Positions 18,201-26,311 are shown, numbered from the stretch's first letter. The stretch: 64,000 bases of DNA from Persicobacter diffluens (GCF_036244895.1 NZ_BQKE01000002.1:1302001-1366000), one strand, 5' to 3'. Numbers and translations are program-made. The notes: generated by a model from the letters alone, not told the origin.

Positions 18201-18884
18201 ATATTCGGTAATGAAAATCTACTTCCTGAAAATGGGTATAATTTCTCCGGAAGTATTTCCAGATTATTTTCAGTAGGAGCATGGAATGTGAAAGCCGAAG
18301 CCAAAGGATACTATAATCACCTGACGGATGGGATTGAACTGATGGTAATTCCGGCGGAAAATGAAGGGGATGCAGCCGATTATGTGTATGGCAATGTAGA
18401 TGAAAAAATCACTTACGGTGGAGAGTTTGTGCTGAATTGGAATTATGAAAATCGGTTGATTTTTAATACTCATTATAATGTGGTGAATATAGGCTATTAT
18501 ATGCCGCAGCTGAAGGATTTGGCCTATGCGCCTAATCACAATGTGAGCTTGTCTGCTGAATACCGCTTACCTTCCCTGGGGCTGGGATTCAAAACCGATT
18601 TCCGCTACAGTGGTGAATTTACCCAACTCAGTGCAAATCCTGAGGAGGAAGAAGAGGCCTATACCTCCGCTGTTCGGGATGCTTTCGCCATTTGGAATTG
18701 CTCAGTGAATAAGTCCTTTTGGGAAAAGAAACTGACCGTGGTGGCGGGGGCTAAAAACCTGCTTGACGTCAACACGATTAACACCACCGGTAGTGGAGGA
18801 GCACACAGCGGAGGTGCCACTGCCCCTGTTGCATGGGGTCGCTCCTATTTTATAAGTCTCAACTTTAACTTAAATAAACGATAA
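15249..18884 (+). CDS. NosR-like flavin/Fe-S membrane module fused to a TonB-dependent receptor
   Basis: One uninterrupted frame (1211 aa from the ATG at 15249; TTG at 15237 is also possible) covers two normally separate proteins. Residues 10-30 are a membrane anchor. About 100-240 is an FMN-binding domain with the covalent flavinylation motif DAVSGATITT (SGAT at 218-221). About 255-460 is a multi-pass region with two polyferredoxin-type cysteine clusters: YCKYVCP (Cys345, Cys349) and CRLTCPTGC (Cys435, 439, 443). At Met469 a signal-peptide-like stretch (MVATVLLLFMGLGNARAQ) begins. It is followed by a regulatory-like beta domain, a plug (VMVDGVPLVGRMDGNID, VLEGPMSVIYGSNALAGTIN) and a ~600-residue barrel, as in an HmuR-type receptor. 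No stop or frameshift is visible. Signal-peptidase cleavage or internal initiation at 16653 could release the receptor. An inner-membrane electron-transfer module tied to haem import is inferred. The next gene starts 4 bp downstream. Confidence 0.85.
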   Translation: MLKSVQLDIPKSILTAVVLGLVLFFTMNGPLNPPSVQFNANHVDQTFFAPKIVGQSKGKSDFGLLSADAAKVDLAYGMITPEQKQQQSHGLISSDKAVGEMLNNAQWALEMEQRLKERWGGERTFQIKMFEEHCFAEVYDKGRLVSVYLENQVNNHVQGYAGPVYIGAYIGKHGQLLGLDYLHSLETESYLRKIFRTDYMGQYEQLDLGAAHSIDAVSGATITTKAIADATTMLVEVGAPMVESYLTEAMSDFEVKASLNKWWVVQAVILGLLFLFHFQKKIKRSKSIRMGLAIFTLLFLGFGMNQSFTYITFVQPFMGTELSYFMVAYSVMVLLSAIWGKNVYCKYVCPFGAAQMISLKYSPFKKKDILISNKQASLIRYAVTLVLLSGVIYGYRDWGNFELFPDLFGLQFSSYWFFVAVLVVLVSMRFPMIWCRLTCPTGCVLDTLTDAAEFRGYKKKKPIAKNTVMPKIKRNKPMVATVLLLFMGLGNARAQQFHLSVIDLEDQRAIPAANVHLVDASTGFDKYMVTNEQGQISFDYRPGLVAVVSHLCYLPKQMELGSASMTIKLQPDVRMLNQVVMTAQAEPVLADRSIYKIKPISNQEIEKLGAVSLPDVLQFQTGVNLIEDGVLGTKIIMQGLEGEHVKIMVDGVPLVGRMDGNIDLSQINLSQVDHIEVLEGPMSVIYGSNALAGTINIITREIQHQSLRVNAKSYAESVGQFQNAVSAEVKKGKHAAGITLGYNYFNGYSENASSNRRSDDWRPKDQLQIAPYYAFRSGKLKGKVGLNFFDETIKALGEYPSIGALAYDTQFNTQRINYYSNWNYKFSAQSNLSAVLSYQTFDRLTENITTDLVTNGETVTSSSSELFDTFNGRLNYFYKSELFNWQLGAEATLENGSGDKMPENDGMQEYALYTTLEWKLSESWSAQPGLRYMYNAAFDAPFIYNLHFKWDKDNKWLARFSGATAFRAPSLKERYMIFVDSNHRIFGNENLLPENGYNFSGSISRLFSVGAWNVKAEAKGYYNHLTDGIELMVIPAENEGDAADYVYGNVDEKITYGGEFVLNWNYENRLIFNTHYNVVNIGYYMPQLKDLAYAPNHNVSLSAEYRLPSLGLGFKTDFRYSGEFTQLSANPEEEEEAYTSAVRDAFAIWNCSVNKSFWEKKLTVVAGAKNLLDVNTINTTGSGGAHSGGATAPVAWGRSYFISLNFNLNKR

Positions 18885-18888
18885 GGAA

Positions 18889-19578
18889 ATGTTTACAAAT
18901 TTAAAATCTTCCGCTTTGATGATCGCTGTCGTGGCAGCCTCGGCTTTCGCTTGTAACAGTGAGGATGACTTCGTCCCAGTAGTTCCGGAAACCGAATTAG
19001 TGGCCAAAATTGGCGTTGATCATGGCGGGGAGACCGGTGTGACTTTTGATAACCAAATTTATTTCAACCTGGATGAGCCAGCGCAAGCAGCAGTTAGCCT
19101 GAATGTGGAGGCAGATGATCATTATGTGGCTTTTTCTGTGGAAAATAACATCACCTCCTCTGATGCCATGCCGGATTGGGATTTGGTTTTAACCAACTAT
19201 CATGATTATGATTACGATTTAGGTGGAGGAAATATATATAAAGTGAAAGGTACCGGTGGCCTGATTAACGTGGATAATGGTACTATGGCTTTGGAAATAA
19301 CCAAAGAAGAAGGTAATGAAGATGCCTTTGTGGCTTTTGAAGATATGGATATGGCGACCGCCGCTAGCCTGGAATTGAGTGAGGCCGTCGACGCTGTGGG
19401 CTATGCCTGGAAGCAAGTAGATATTAATACAGGATTGTATACTATTTCGCCTAATGTTTACTATATCATCAGAACAGCACAAAACCGTTATTATAAACTT
19501 GCTTTTACCTCTTTTTATGGAAAAAATGGTGATGATATTAAAGGAACCACAGTTTTTACCTATGAGGAGTTGAACTAA
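18889..19578 (+). CDS. HmuY-like haem-binding lipoprotein
   Basis: A 229-aa lipoprotein (Cys22 in AFACNS) resembling the HmuY family of Bacteroidota haemophores, beta-rich proteins that capture haem and pass it to an HmuR receptor. Seen: YVAFSVENNITSSDAMPDWD near residue 80, GYAWKQVD near 165, and the family-typical ending YYIIRTAQNRYYKLAFTSFY. Length fits the family (~200-230 aa). The axial haem ligands differ between family members and cannot be assigned by eye. It starts 4 bp after the receptor stop, so translational coupling is likely, and a terminator follows. Confidence 0.75.
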   Translation: MFTNLKSSALMIAVVAASAFACNSEDDFVPVVPETELVAKIGVDHGGETGVTFDNQIYFNLDEPAQAAVSLNVEADDHYVAFSVENNITSSDAMPDWDLVLTNYHDYDYDLGGGNIYKVKGTGGLINVDNGTMALEITKEEGNEDAFVAFEDMDMATAASLELSEAVDAVGYAWKQVDINTGLYTISPNVYYIIRTAQNRYYKLAFTSFYGKNGDDIKGTTVFTYEELN

Positions 19579-19604
19579 TCCTCATTTTGATTATTGACTT
19601 TATA

Positions 19605-19635
19605 AAGGGGGAGGGCATTGGTCCTCCTTTTTGTT
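19605..19635 (+). terminator. Terminator of the haem operon
   Basis: GC-rich inverted repeat (AAGGGGGAGG with CCTCCTT, loop GCATTGGT) followed by a T-run, 26 bp after the HmuY-like stop codon. Confidence 0.65.
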
Positions 19636-19784
19636 ATGCTATTTCGAATTTTTTTAAGCGAAGCAGATAAATGGAAAGCAAGTAAATCGACCTCATTTTG
19701 GACGATTATAAAACCAGTAAAATCAATCATAATGAGCTAAAATAAAGTATACTAGGGTGTCTTGCTCGATCCGGAGGTGAAAAA

Positions 19785-19930
19785 TATCGTGTTGGGGGCC
19801 TGGGCTTGCGCCCACCGGGCTGGCAGCAGTCGTTCTTTTTGCGAGCCGCTACGCTTTTAGGCTGCAAAAAGGAACTCCAACAACGGCTTCGCCTCTGCTT
19901 TCATCCCTGGCCCATGCTGGACTTGGAGAT
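19785..19930. repeat. GC-rich hairpin-forming segment
   Basis: The segment is far more GC-rich than its surroundings. It can fold through TCGTTCTTTTTGC paired with GCAAAAAGGAACTCC around the loop GAGCCGCTACGCTTTTAGGCT, with further GC-rich inverted repeats on the left (GGGCTTGCGCCCACCGGGCT). Only one copy is in this window. It looks like a dispersed genomic repeat or a structured RNA, but I cannot identify it. Confidence 0.4.
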
Positions 19931-20142
19931 TTCAGTGGCTGGAGAAGTGTAAGGAGTTAAAGAGAGATCATTTTTAGTTAAATTATTTTTATTAAAAAAC
20001 GTAATTATACATACTAGGGTATTTATAATGGATGTGTTTTATTTAATATATGATAAAAAAATCTGTCATTATCATTCATGATATGTTTGTTATTCATTAA
20101 TAAGTACACCAAACAACCACCTAAGCTTCCTTTTTCCTAAGC

Positions 20143-22923
20143 TCAGTAGTCCACCTTTTCCAATTCCAACAGGTAATCCACCAATGATTTTTCCTTATTG
20201 GTCAGGGCCATTTTTTTACGCAGGCGATACCTTTTAATTTCGACACTTTTCACCTCAATATTGAGCAAGGAGGCCATTTCTTTAGAGCTTAAATTCATTT
20301 TCAAATAGGCGCATAGTCTCAGATCATGTGCAGTGAGATCCGGATGAATTTCCTTAAGCGTTTCAAAGAAAAGGCCCTGAGAAAGATCAAAATGGGCGTG
20401 TATATGGTCCCAGTCCTTTTGTTCGGCATTGTATCGCTTTACGGTTCGGTTGATTTGCTGGCATAATACCTCGAATTCAGTGCGGTATTGCGGACTGATT
20501 TCTGATATTTTATGTTGTAAGTCTGTTAAAACCTGTTTCTGTTTTACATTTTTCCATTCTGCTTTAGCCAGTTCCAGATTCGTGTTGCGTACATTTTCTC
20601 GTAATAAGGCAATGCGTTGTTGCTCCTTTCTGCGTCTTTCGGCAGCGAATTGTTTCCGGGCTTCCCTGATTTGTTGTAAACGATAGATTCTGGCCTTTCT
20701 TTTGGCCAATACCAATATCAGTTGGTAAAAGAGGAATAGCCCCAAGGTTGATATCAAAAGTAACAGGCCAAGCCCCCAAGACCTTTGATACCAATGGCCC
20801 AAGACCGAGATTTGGATGGTCATTGGCCTGGAAGGATAAGCAATATTATAGTAGGGGCGTACCTTTAATTCATACTGCCCCTTGGGAAGTGCCGGAAGGG
20901 ATAGTTTACCTTCTTTACTTCTTTTTTGGACGCGTTGGCCTTTTAGCTGATACTCGTAATCCATCACCGGCTGAATGGCCGGAGAAACCAATTGGGCAAT
21001 TTGTATTTCCAGTTCGTCCATCGCACCATCAATGGTAATGTTATTTTTTATGATTGTTGAAGGACTTTTTGATTTTACAGCCTGTATTTGAGGTTGGTAT
21101 GGGGTTTTCTGATCTTTAAAGGCTTCTCTGAATTTAACGAGGCACAGGCCGTTTTCTAATGGGAATCCAAACCAATTGTTATTCAAAAATTTTATGGAAA
21201 GGAACTGACTGTTGATGGTGTAATTCGTGTTTTCAAAATTTATTTCATTAATATAATTCCAGTTTCCATTTTCTTTTTTTAATACCTTTAAGCTGTTTTT
21301 TTCGTATAAGCAAAAAAGATTTTTACCTAAATCTTCTCCTTTAAGAATAGGTTTGGTATATATCGCATGTTGATTTAATTTCGTATATGGTTTAATTTTT
21401 TCTTCAAAAAAGTCGTGGACAAAAAAGCCATTGTCTGTGGCGAAAACTGTTTTATGGGCCAGTTTAAATACCGAAGTTATTTTGTGATGATGAATATTTA
21501 TGGAGTAAAATTTTTCTCTGAGGTCCTCTCCCCGCCATACATATTCGAATAAATTCTCCGGGATGAGCCAAAGGGTTCCATCCGCTCCCTGAATAATGTC
21601 CTTAATATTAGGCAGGGGATTGATCATCTTTAAGGCGGATGCCCTTAACTCATAGATCCCTTCCCGGCTGGTGAAAATGGTAGTATTGCCTATGGAAAAA
21701 CCATTTAAATAGGCCCGCTTATGATCAATGGCCTTTATTTGGTGGTTTTGATCGATTTGAATTAAACCTTCATTATATCCCAGGTATAATTTTCCATTAA
21801 TTTCCTTTAGGAAAACAGAATAATCCGAAACGCCCTTTATTTTTTCAAAGTTGGTAATTTTAAAATGGGGCAGGGCTTTGGCATTCAGTTTTTTTCGATA
21901 AAGGCCGGTATTGGTTGCCATGTACAGATAGCCATGATAGTATTCCAGCCCATGCGGAACGCCATATATGTTCTCCTTATCAATATGGAAACTTAAGGGG
22001 TAGTTAAAGTGAATAAGTGAGACCCCTCTATTGGTGGCCAGCCATAGTCGGTTGGCGCGGTCCAGATGCATCCCGTGAATAGAATTGGTTTGCAGGATAT
22101 TGGTGATATTAATTGATCTGAAGTGGCCGGTGGCGAGATTCATGACCAGTAATCCCTTATTATTGGTGGCGATATAAATCCGGTCATTATGGGCTAATAC
22201 CTGGGTAATTCTGGCGTCCGCTAATGGTTGATTTACGGCATGTTCATAGGGTGTAAATTGATTGCCCTGCATTTTGAAAACCCGTCCTCCCCTGGCAAAG
22301 CCGAATATGCCAAAATCTTTTAATTCGCACACAAAAAGGATGGCTTCTTCTGAAACTTTTTGAAGTCCCTGAGCGCTGCGTCGAAACAAGCCCTTGTCCT
22401 TTATAGCCAGATAGAGATCATCTCCCAAACTATTGATTTGGTAGAGGAAACCTTCATTGTGTTGGATAGAAATTTCTCCTTCTTGATAGGCCACTATCTT
22501 ATGTCCGGTGTTAAAAAGGGTACTATTTCCATGCTGAATTATATTCCAGGAATCGGCATTTTGCAGGGCTTCTTTCTTCGCCCAGCTGATAGCAGGTTGA
22601 TATTTATATTTATTACTTTCTTTCTCCCAATATCCTAAATTTCTTAATGCTCCGGTGAATATTTTGCCTTCCTTATTAATGCTTAAACCATGGAAAGCTT
22701 TATGATTCCATGGTTTTAATTCCCATTGAAAGCCATCAAAAATCAGAAGGCCTTCATTATTGGTGACAAAAATTTCTCCGGCTTCATTTTCTGCAATACG
22801 CCAATTGATATTACTTCCTCCAGTTTGTGTCGCCGGAAAATGACGCACAAAGTCTCTGGCCCGGGCCACATTGGCAAGGAGTAAACAAATGAGCAGAGCA
22901 ATATAAGTCTTGATATTTTTCAT
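20143..22923 (-). CDS. Membrane-bound propeller/Y_Y_Y sensor with LuxR-like HTH output
   Basis: A 926-aa one-protein signalling device. Seen: signal peptide (residues 1-22), a long periplasmic beta-propeller of Reg_prop-like repeats (GEIFVTNNEGLLIFDGFQW, RIYIATNNKGLLVMNLATG, RLWLATNRGVSLIHFNYP), a Y_Y_Y-type beta domain around 620-705 (YEYQLKGQRVQKRSKEGKLS), a transmembrane helix at about 717-740, a basic coiled coil (about 740-800) and a C-terminal HTH at about 858-908 (LSSKEMASLLNIEVKSVEIK). There is no histidine kinase or receiver domain, so it differs from hybrid two-component PUL regulators. Ligand binding outside is inferred to control DNA binding inside. It stands next to a second membrane regulator (23568-25388) in the same orientation. 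Its target genes are not identifiable; the haem operon and either susCD pair are candidates. Confidence 0.85.
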   Translation of the reverse strand: MKNIKTYIALLICLLLANVARARDFVRHFPATQTGGSNINWRIAENEAGEIFVTNNEGLLIFDGFQWELKPWNHKAFHGLSINKEGKIFTGALRNLGYWEKESNKYKYQPAISWAKKEALQNADSWNIIQHGNSTLFNTGHKIVAYQEGEISIQHNEGFLYQINSLGDDLYLAIKDKGLFRRSAQGLQKVSEEAILFVCELKDFGIFGFARGGRVFKMQGNQFTPYEHAVNQPLADARITQVLAHNDRIYIATNNKGLLVMNLATGHFRSINITNILQTNSIHGMHLDRANRLWLATNRGVSLIHFNYPLSFHIDKENIYGVPHGLEYYHGYLYMATNTGLYRKKLNAKALPHFKITNFEKIKGVSDYSVFLKEINGKLYLGYNEGLIQIDQNHQIKAIDHKRAYLNGFSIGNTTIFTSREGIYELRASALKMINPLPNIKDIIQGADGTLWLIPENLFEYVWRGEDLREKFYSINIHHHKITSVFKLAHKTVFATDNGFFVHDFFEEKIKPYTKLNQHAIYTKPILKGEDLGKNLFCLYEKNSLKVLKKENGNWNYINEINFENTNYTINSQFLSIKFLNNNWFGFPLENGLCLVKFREAFKDQKTPYQPQIQAVKSKSPSTIIKNNITIDGAMDELEIQIAQLVSPAIQPVMDYEYQLKGQRVQKRSKEGKLSLPALPKGQYELKVRPYYNIAYPSRPMTIQISVLGHWYQRSWGLGLLLLISTLGLFLFYQLILVLAKRKARIYRLQQIREARKQFAAERRRKEQQRIALLRENVRNTNLELAKAEWKNVKQKQVLTDLQHKISEISPQYRTEFEVLCQQINRTVKRYNAEQKDWDHIHAHFDLSQGLFFETLKEIHPDLTAHDLRLCAYLKMNLSSKEMASLLNIEVKSVEIKRYRLRKKMALTNKEKSLVDYLLELEKVDY

Positions 22924-23130
22924 AGGACCAATGGGAAGCCATTCACCAAAAATTATGCCGCTGGCATGGAGTGTTTTAGCTTATAAGCGATCGATGTAGG
23001 GGATAAATCACAATGGAGTATTTTATGGTTGTTTTTATGCTTTTGGAGTATTGTTTTGCTTTGGGGAAAGGGAAGGTGGTCAACTGGAATAGCGTATTTT
23101 TAGGTCTTCTTTGAGGCCTTTTTCCAAACG

Positions 23131-23506
23131 CCTGTTTAAAAACATACCATCCGGCTGCAAATTCGAATTATTGGAAGGGATTTGGCGCGCATTATTCAGG
23201 CTTTAATCCTCGTTTAGCTGCCAGGTGGAAAAAAGGAAGAAATTTTTTCTATTTCGAGTTTTTTCCAAAGAAACAGATGTATGAGGAGAAAGCAAGCCTA
23301 CCCCAATTTGGGCTATCAGAATTGTGGCAGGTTAAACAACTACTGATTGATGGGTAGTCTTTTACGGTGGACTCTGAAACTAGCGGTGAATAATTTGGGT
23401 TAGGATAATTTCTCTATCATAGCGATGCTATTCTTTCAAAATAATTGGGTATCGCTTCTGCAATAATCAAATTTTGGCCGCGAATTTCGGTTGTTAAACG
23501 CGCTCG
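23131..23506 (+). repeat. R1 element with 5-bp duplication, itself split by R2
   Basis: R1 left half at 23131-23185 (CCTGTTTAAAAACATACCAT, then CGAATTATTGGAAGGG) and right half at 23403-23506 (GGATAATTTCTC to GTTAAACGCGCTCG). AAACG occurs at both edges (23126-23130 and 23507-23511). The interrupting sequence is a complete inverse R2. Confidence 0.75.
23186..23402 (-). repeat. R2 element inserted inside R1
   Basis: Inverse R2 from ATTATTCAGGCTTTAATCCT through CGTTTAGCTGCCAG, GAGGAGAAAGCAAGCC and CCCCAATTTGGGC to GCGGTGAATAATTTGGGTTA. Removing it restores the R1 sequence GATTTTGGATAATTTCTC. Confidence 0.75.
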
Positions 23507-23567
23507 AAACGAGTGCTTTAGCGCGAATAGCCTTGGGTAAGTATGCATTATTTGGCTTATTCCAGCA

Positions 23568-25388
23568 CTAAAATTCTTTAAGGAGGTGATCCAGCTTGCC
23601 GTTATAGCTTTTTATTTTCAAAATGAAGCGGTTTACCGTTCCAAGTCGTAGATCGATGGCTCTCGCGATTTCGGTTTGGTTGACCTTTAAATTATTATTG
23701 ATCAGGTAAACCAGGTAGAAAGCTTTACAAATGTCAAATTTGGTGCTATGAAAAATGGTATTGGAACAAATCGACTCGCAATAACCACATTTCGAGCACC
23801 TTCTGGAGAATGGCTTGATCCCGTCCGCGTACTTTTTATTATTACATTTGGTGCATTTATAACCTTCCTGCCACTTAATTTTTTCCAAATACCGGAAGCA
23901 GGCAAGCTCATCGGGGAAGATGGTCTTAAATTCCCCAAAACTCATCAGTTGACTGGGGGTTGATTTTTCCATTGTCTGCTGTTTTTTCGCCTGCTGACCG
24001 ACCGGCTTTGGCGTCGCAGTCCTTACTTTTTCAGGGATGGCCTGTTGCTCCAATTCATCAAAAGCACGCTTTAATTCCTGATTTTTCTGTGCAATTTCCA
24101 GCGTTCTTTCCCGGACTTTTTGCTCCAATTCCTGATTCAGCTGTTCTTTCAGGTCCATTTGGGCCTGTTGTTCTTTAATCAGCGCCTGATGCAGGACGTT
24201 TTTATCCTGTTGAGACTTTCCTGCCTCCATTGCCAAGGCAAAAAATAAGCTTAGGATATGAAATAGAAAAGCGACTGTAGAAGCATAATAGGTCAATGGA
24301 GAAAGCTCCAACAGGCCCATGCGTAATCCGGATTGCAATATGATACCGATAAATAATACCACCTGTCCGATAAATATGGGGCGGGCAATAGTAGCGGATT
24401 TACCTCCTGTTGGAAAGATGTGGATCAGCAGGCTGCCGTAGATCAATATGTTGAGGATGACCTCTAAAGGAAAGTATTCGTTTAACACCAGCCCCAATAG
24501 GAGCAGGATGGTTTTTGTTCCCAGTAATACGAGTAATAACAGGTGCATTTGAGGGTGTTGGTGCTTGATTTTAAATTTTTTACCGAACAGCCAGCTAATA
24601 TTCAATACAATTAAGTGTTCGAATAAATGAGCAATCTGCTGGTTTCCCCCTGAATAGGAGGGCCAAAAATATTGAAAACCAATGCCGTCCCGATTAATTA
24701 GCCAAGCCAATAAGCAAAGAATGTAAAAGAGGATAATGCAATACACTTCATTGCGCATCGACATCAAAAGCAGCAGGGCGTAGATCAACAAAGAAATGAG
24801 GCTGCCGTAGATTAAACCGAAGTAGATATATTCTGTAGTCGCATAATGGATGAATCCGGAAGTGGATTTTATGCTGAAATGCGTGTCAGGTTGATGATCG
24901 GTGGACAATCGTGCATAAACGATCATGGATCCGGTGTTCGGGCTAGGAAGGAAGAAGGAGAAATTTTTATGTGCGATTTCTCTTTGGTTAAATTTTAAGT
25001 GACTACCTGCTTCGAATTCCTGATAAACTTGTTCTTCATTGGGAATGTAGACCGATAATCGGGGAATACTTTGGTTCATGAATTCCAATATGTAGCGGTC
25101 TCTCAATTGATCATTTTGCACAAAATGCAAGGGGATTTTCATCCAAAGATCATGGTGTTTTTTCATATCAGTCTTGTGGAATTGAGGGTTTTGTGTCCAT
25201 TGATCCGCTGGCATGGCCGTTATTTGCGTAATGGTCTTGCTTCCTTCCTTACACTGAAAGAAAGGGACATTTCTGATCGAGAAAGCCTGAACCTGATCCA
25301 TTTCCCCTTCTATTCGAATTTCCTGATGCTGCTGATCGGAAAATAGGAAGGAAAAGTAAATGAGCAGAAAAACAAAATGATGCATCAC
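23568..25388 (-). CDS. 7TM-DISM sensor fused to an IS1595-type transposase zinc-ribbon/HTH
   Basis: A 606-aa protein. Residues 1-20 are a signal or anchor. About 25-165 matches the extracellular 7TMR-DISMED2 beta domain (DLWMKIPLHFVQNDQLRDRY, SIPRLSVYIPNEEQVYQEF). About 175-385 contains seven hydrophobic helices of the 7TM-DISM type (YIYFGLIYGSLISLLIYALL). About 390-460 is a charged coiled coil (LNQELEQKVRERTLEIAQKN). The usual kinase or cyclase output is missing. Instead, residues ~481-550 match the zinc ribbon of IS1595-family transposases (FPDELACFRYLEKIKWQEG, Cys512-x2-Cys515, Cys531-x2-Cys534), followed by an HTH (VNQTEIARAIDLRLGTVNRF) to the end. No DDE catalytic domain is present. I infer a membrane sensor that binds DNA or RNA with a domesticated transposase domain. 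Confidence 0.85.
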   Translation of the reverse strand: MMHHFVFLLIYFSFLFSDQQHQEIRIEGEMDQVQAFSIRNVPFFQCKEGSKTITQITAMPADQWTQNPQFHKTDMKKHHDLWMKIPLHFVQNDQLRDRYILEFMNQSIPRLSVYIPNEEQVYQEFEAGSHLKFNQREIAHKNFSFFLPSPNTGSMIVYARLSTDHQPDTHFSIKSTSGFIHYATTEYIYFGLIYGSLISLLIYALLLLMSMRNEVYCIILFYILCLLAWLINRDGIGFQYFWPSYSGGNQQIAHLFEHLIVLNISWLFGKKFKIKHQHPQMHLLLLVLLGTKTILLLLGLVLNEYFPLEVILNILIYGSLLIHIFPTGGKSATIARPIFIGQVVLFIGIILQSGLRMGLLELSPLTYYASTVAFLFHILSLFFALAMEAGKSQQDKNVLHQALIKEQQAQMDLKEQLNQELEQKVRERTLEIAQKNQELKRAFDELEQQAIPEKVRTATPKPVGQQAKKQQTMEKSTPSQLMSFGEFKTIFPDELACFRYLEKIKWQEGYKCTKCNNKKYADGIKPFSRRCSKCGYCESICSNTIFHSTKFDICKAFYLVYLINNNLKVNQTEIARAIDLRLGTVNRFILKIKSYNGKLDHLLKEF

Positions 25389-25779
25389 CTCAGATTTAGA
25401 ATTTATGAATGAGTTGCTGCAAAACTACGCCTTGTGCTTTAAGGGTTATTTTTTTTAGGGTGATACCAGCTATACAGATTGTTTTTCTTCCTCTACATGA
25501 CCTTTACAAGGGGCTTTAAGTTGTTGAAATGAAGGGGGTTGTTCTTGCGGTATACGTGTTTTTATGGTGGTTTTCTTTTGTTTTATTGTGTCCAATTTCA
25601 TTGGGGATTGTATGCGGGAAAGTGTGATTTGGTTTTTTTTGAGAAATGTAACCCACCTCTAAAGCCTGTGTTTTAAAAAATGGAATTTGATTTTCAACCC
25701 AATGATTTACGCTCGGATTCCCTATGTCGACTTTTAGATCCTATTTTCAATGTAATCTGGTTTTCTTAGCTCTTTTTGT

Positions 25780-25880
25780 AGAGCACCAATTGGGGGGAGC
25801 CGGCTTGCTCCTCATTCAGTTGTTTCCCTGGAAAAAATTCGAAAAAGGAAAATTCTTTCTTTTTGCTCACTTTGTGCTAA
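25780..25880 (+). repeat. Partial R2 repeat
   Basis: Only the R2 core is left (CCAATTGGGGGGAGCC, GGCTTGCTCCTCATTCAG, CCCTGGAAAAAATTCG). The frame at 25724-25945 lies over it and is not a gene. This variant is the closest relative of the 191-bp tandem units at 28131. Confidence 0.5.
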
Positions 25881-25940
25881 ATGGTAAACACCTTGGCATC
25901 TTCATCTTTATTTTACTATTCATTGATGAACTTCAGCTGA

Positions 25941-26108
25941 TTTAGAGTGTGTTTAAAAGCCAAAATTCGTAGCGAAAATTTGAAGTATTACGGAAGCGAT
26001 ACCGGATTATTTTGAGAGAATAGCATCGCTATTGTTGAGAAATTATCCAAAATCGCTTTGAATAATTCGAATTTGCAGCCGGATGGTGTGCTTTTAAACA
26101 CGCTCTTA
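25941..26108 (-). repeat. R1 foldback element, intact, inverse orientation
   Basis: TTTAGAGTGTGTTTAAAAGC and GCTTTTAAACACGCTCTTAG bound the element. The interior is the reverse complement of other R1 copies (TTTGCAGCCGGATGGTGTGC near the right end) with the central AGCATCGCT palindrome. Confidence 0.75.
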
Positions 26109-26257
26109 GCAATAACATGGACAATGAACAAAAAATAAGAATTGCTGCTTAGGATGAGACTGTCAATATTATCGGAATATCCAATAGGATTCGACTGAAG
26201 GAATAGTAGCTCTATTCCTTCAAATCAACTCTAAACAACTTATACTAATTTAATTTA

Positions 26258-26290
26258 GCAGGCGGACGGTAGCATTTTAAACGCGCTTAT
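26258..26290 (+). repeat. R1 end fragment
   Basis: About 30 bp resembling an R1 terminus (GGACGGTAGCATTTTAAACG). The rest of the element is missing. Confidence 0.35.
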
Positions 26291-26311
26291 TAAGGACTGT
26301 GTACTATCAGG

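Larger units (their letters stand above)
19579..20142. other. Intergenic region with decayed R2 and a GC-rich structured segment
   Basis: After the terminator come the inverse core of a much decayed R2 (about 19655-19760, GGAAAGCAAGTAAATC and related phrases) and then a GC-rich segment at 19785-19930. The rest, to the regulator's stop codon, is AT-rich. No gene is visible. Confidence 0.5.
22924..23567. other. Intergenic region holding an R1 element interrupted by R2
   Basis: It contains the composite repeat described at 23131-23506. The remaining ~200 bp next to the regulator start is the probable promoter region, without a recognisable motif. Confidence 0.5.
25389..26311. other. Repeat-rich intergenic region
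   Basis: It contains a partial R2 (about 25780-25880), an intact inverse R1 (25941-26108), a 9-bp perfect hairpin at 26197-26221 (GAAGGAATA with TATTCCTTC) without a clear T-run, and an R1 end fragment (26258-26290). No gene. Confidence 0.55.

Noticed and set aside
23568..23970. An intact IS1595 transposon
   Set aside because: Only the zinc-ribbon/HTH part is present, in frame with a 7TM sensor; the DDE domain and terminal inverted repeats are missing.
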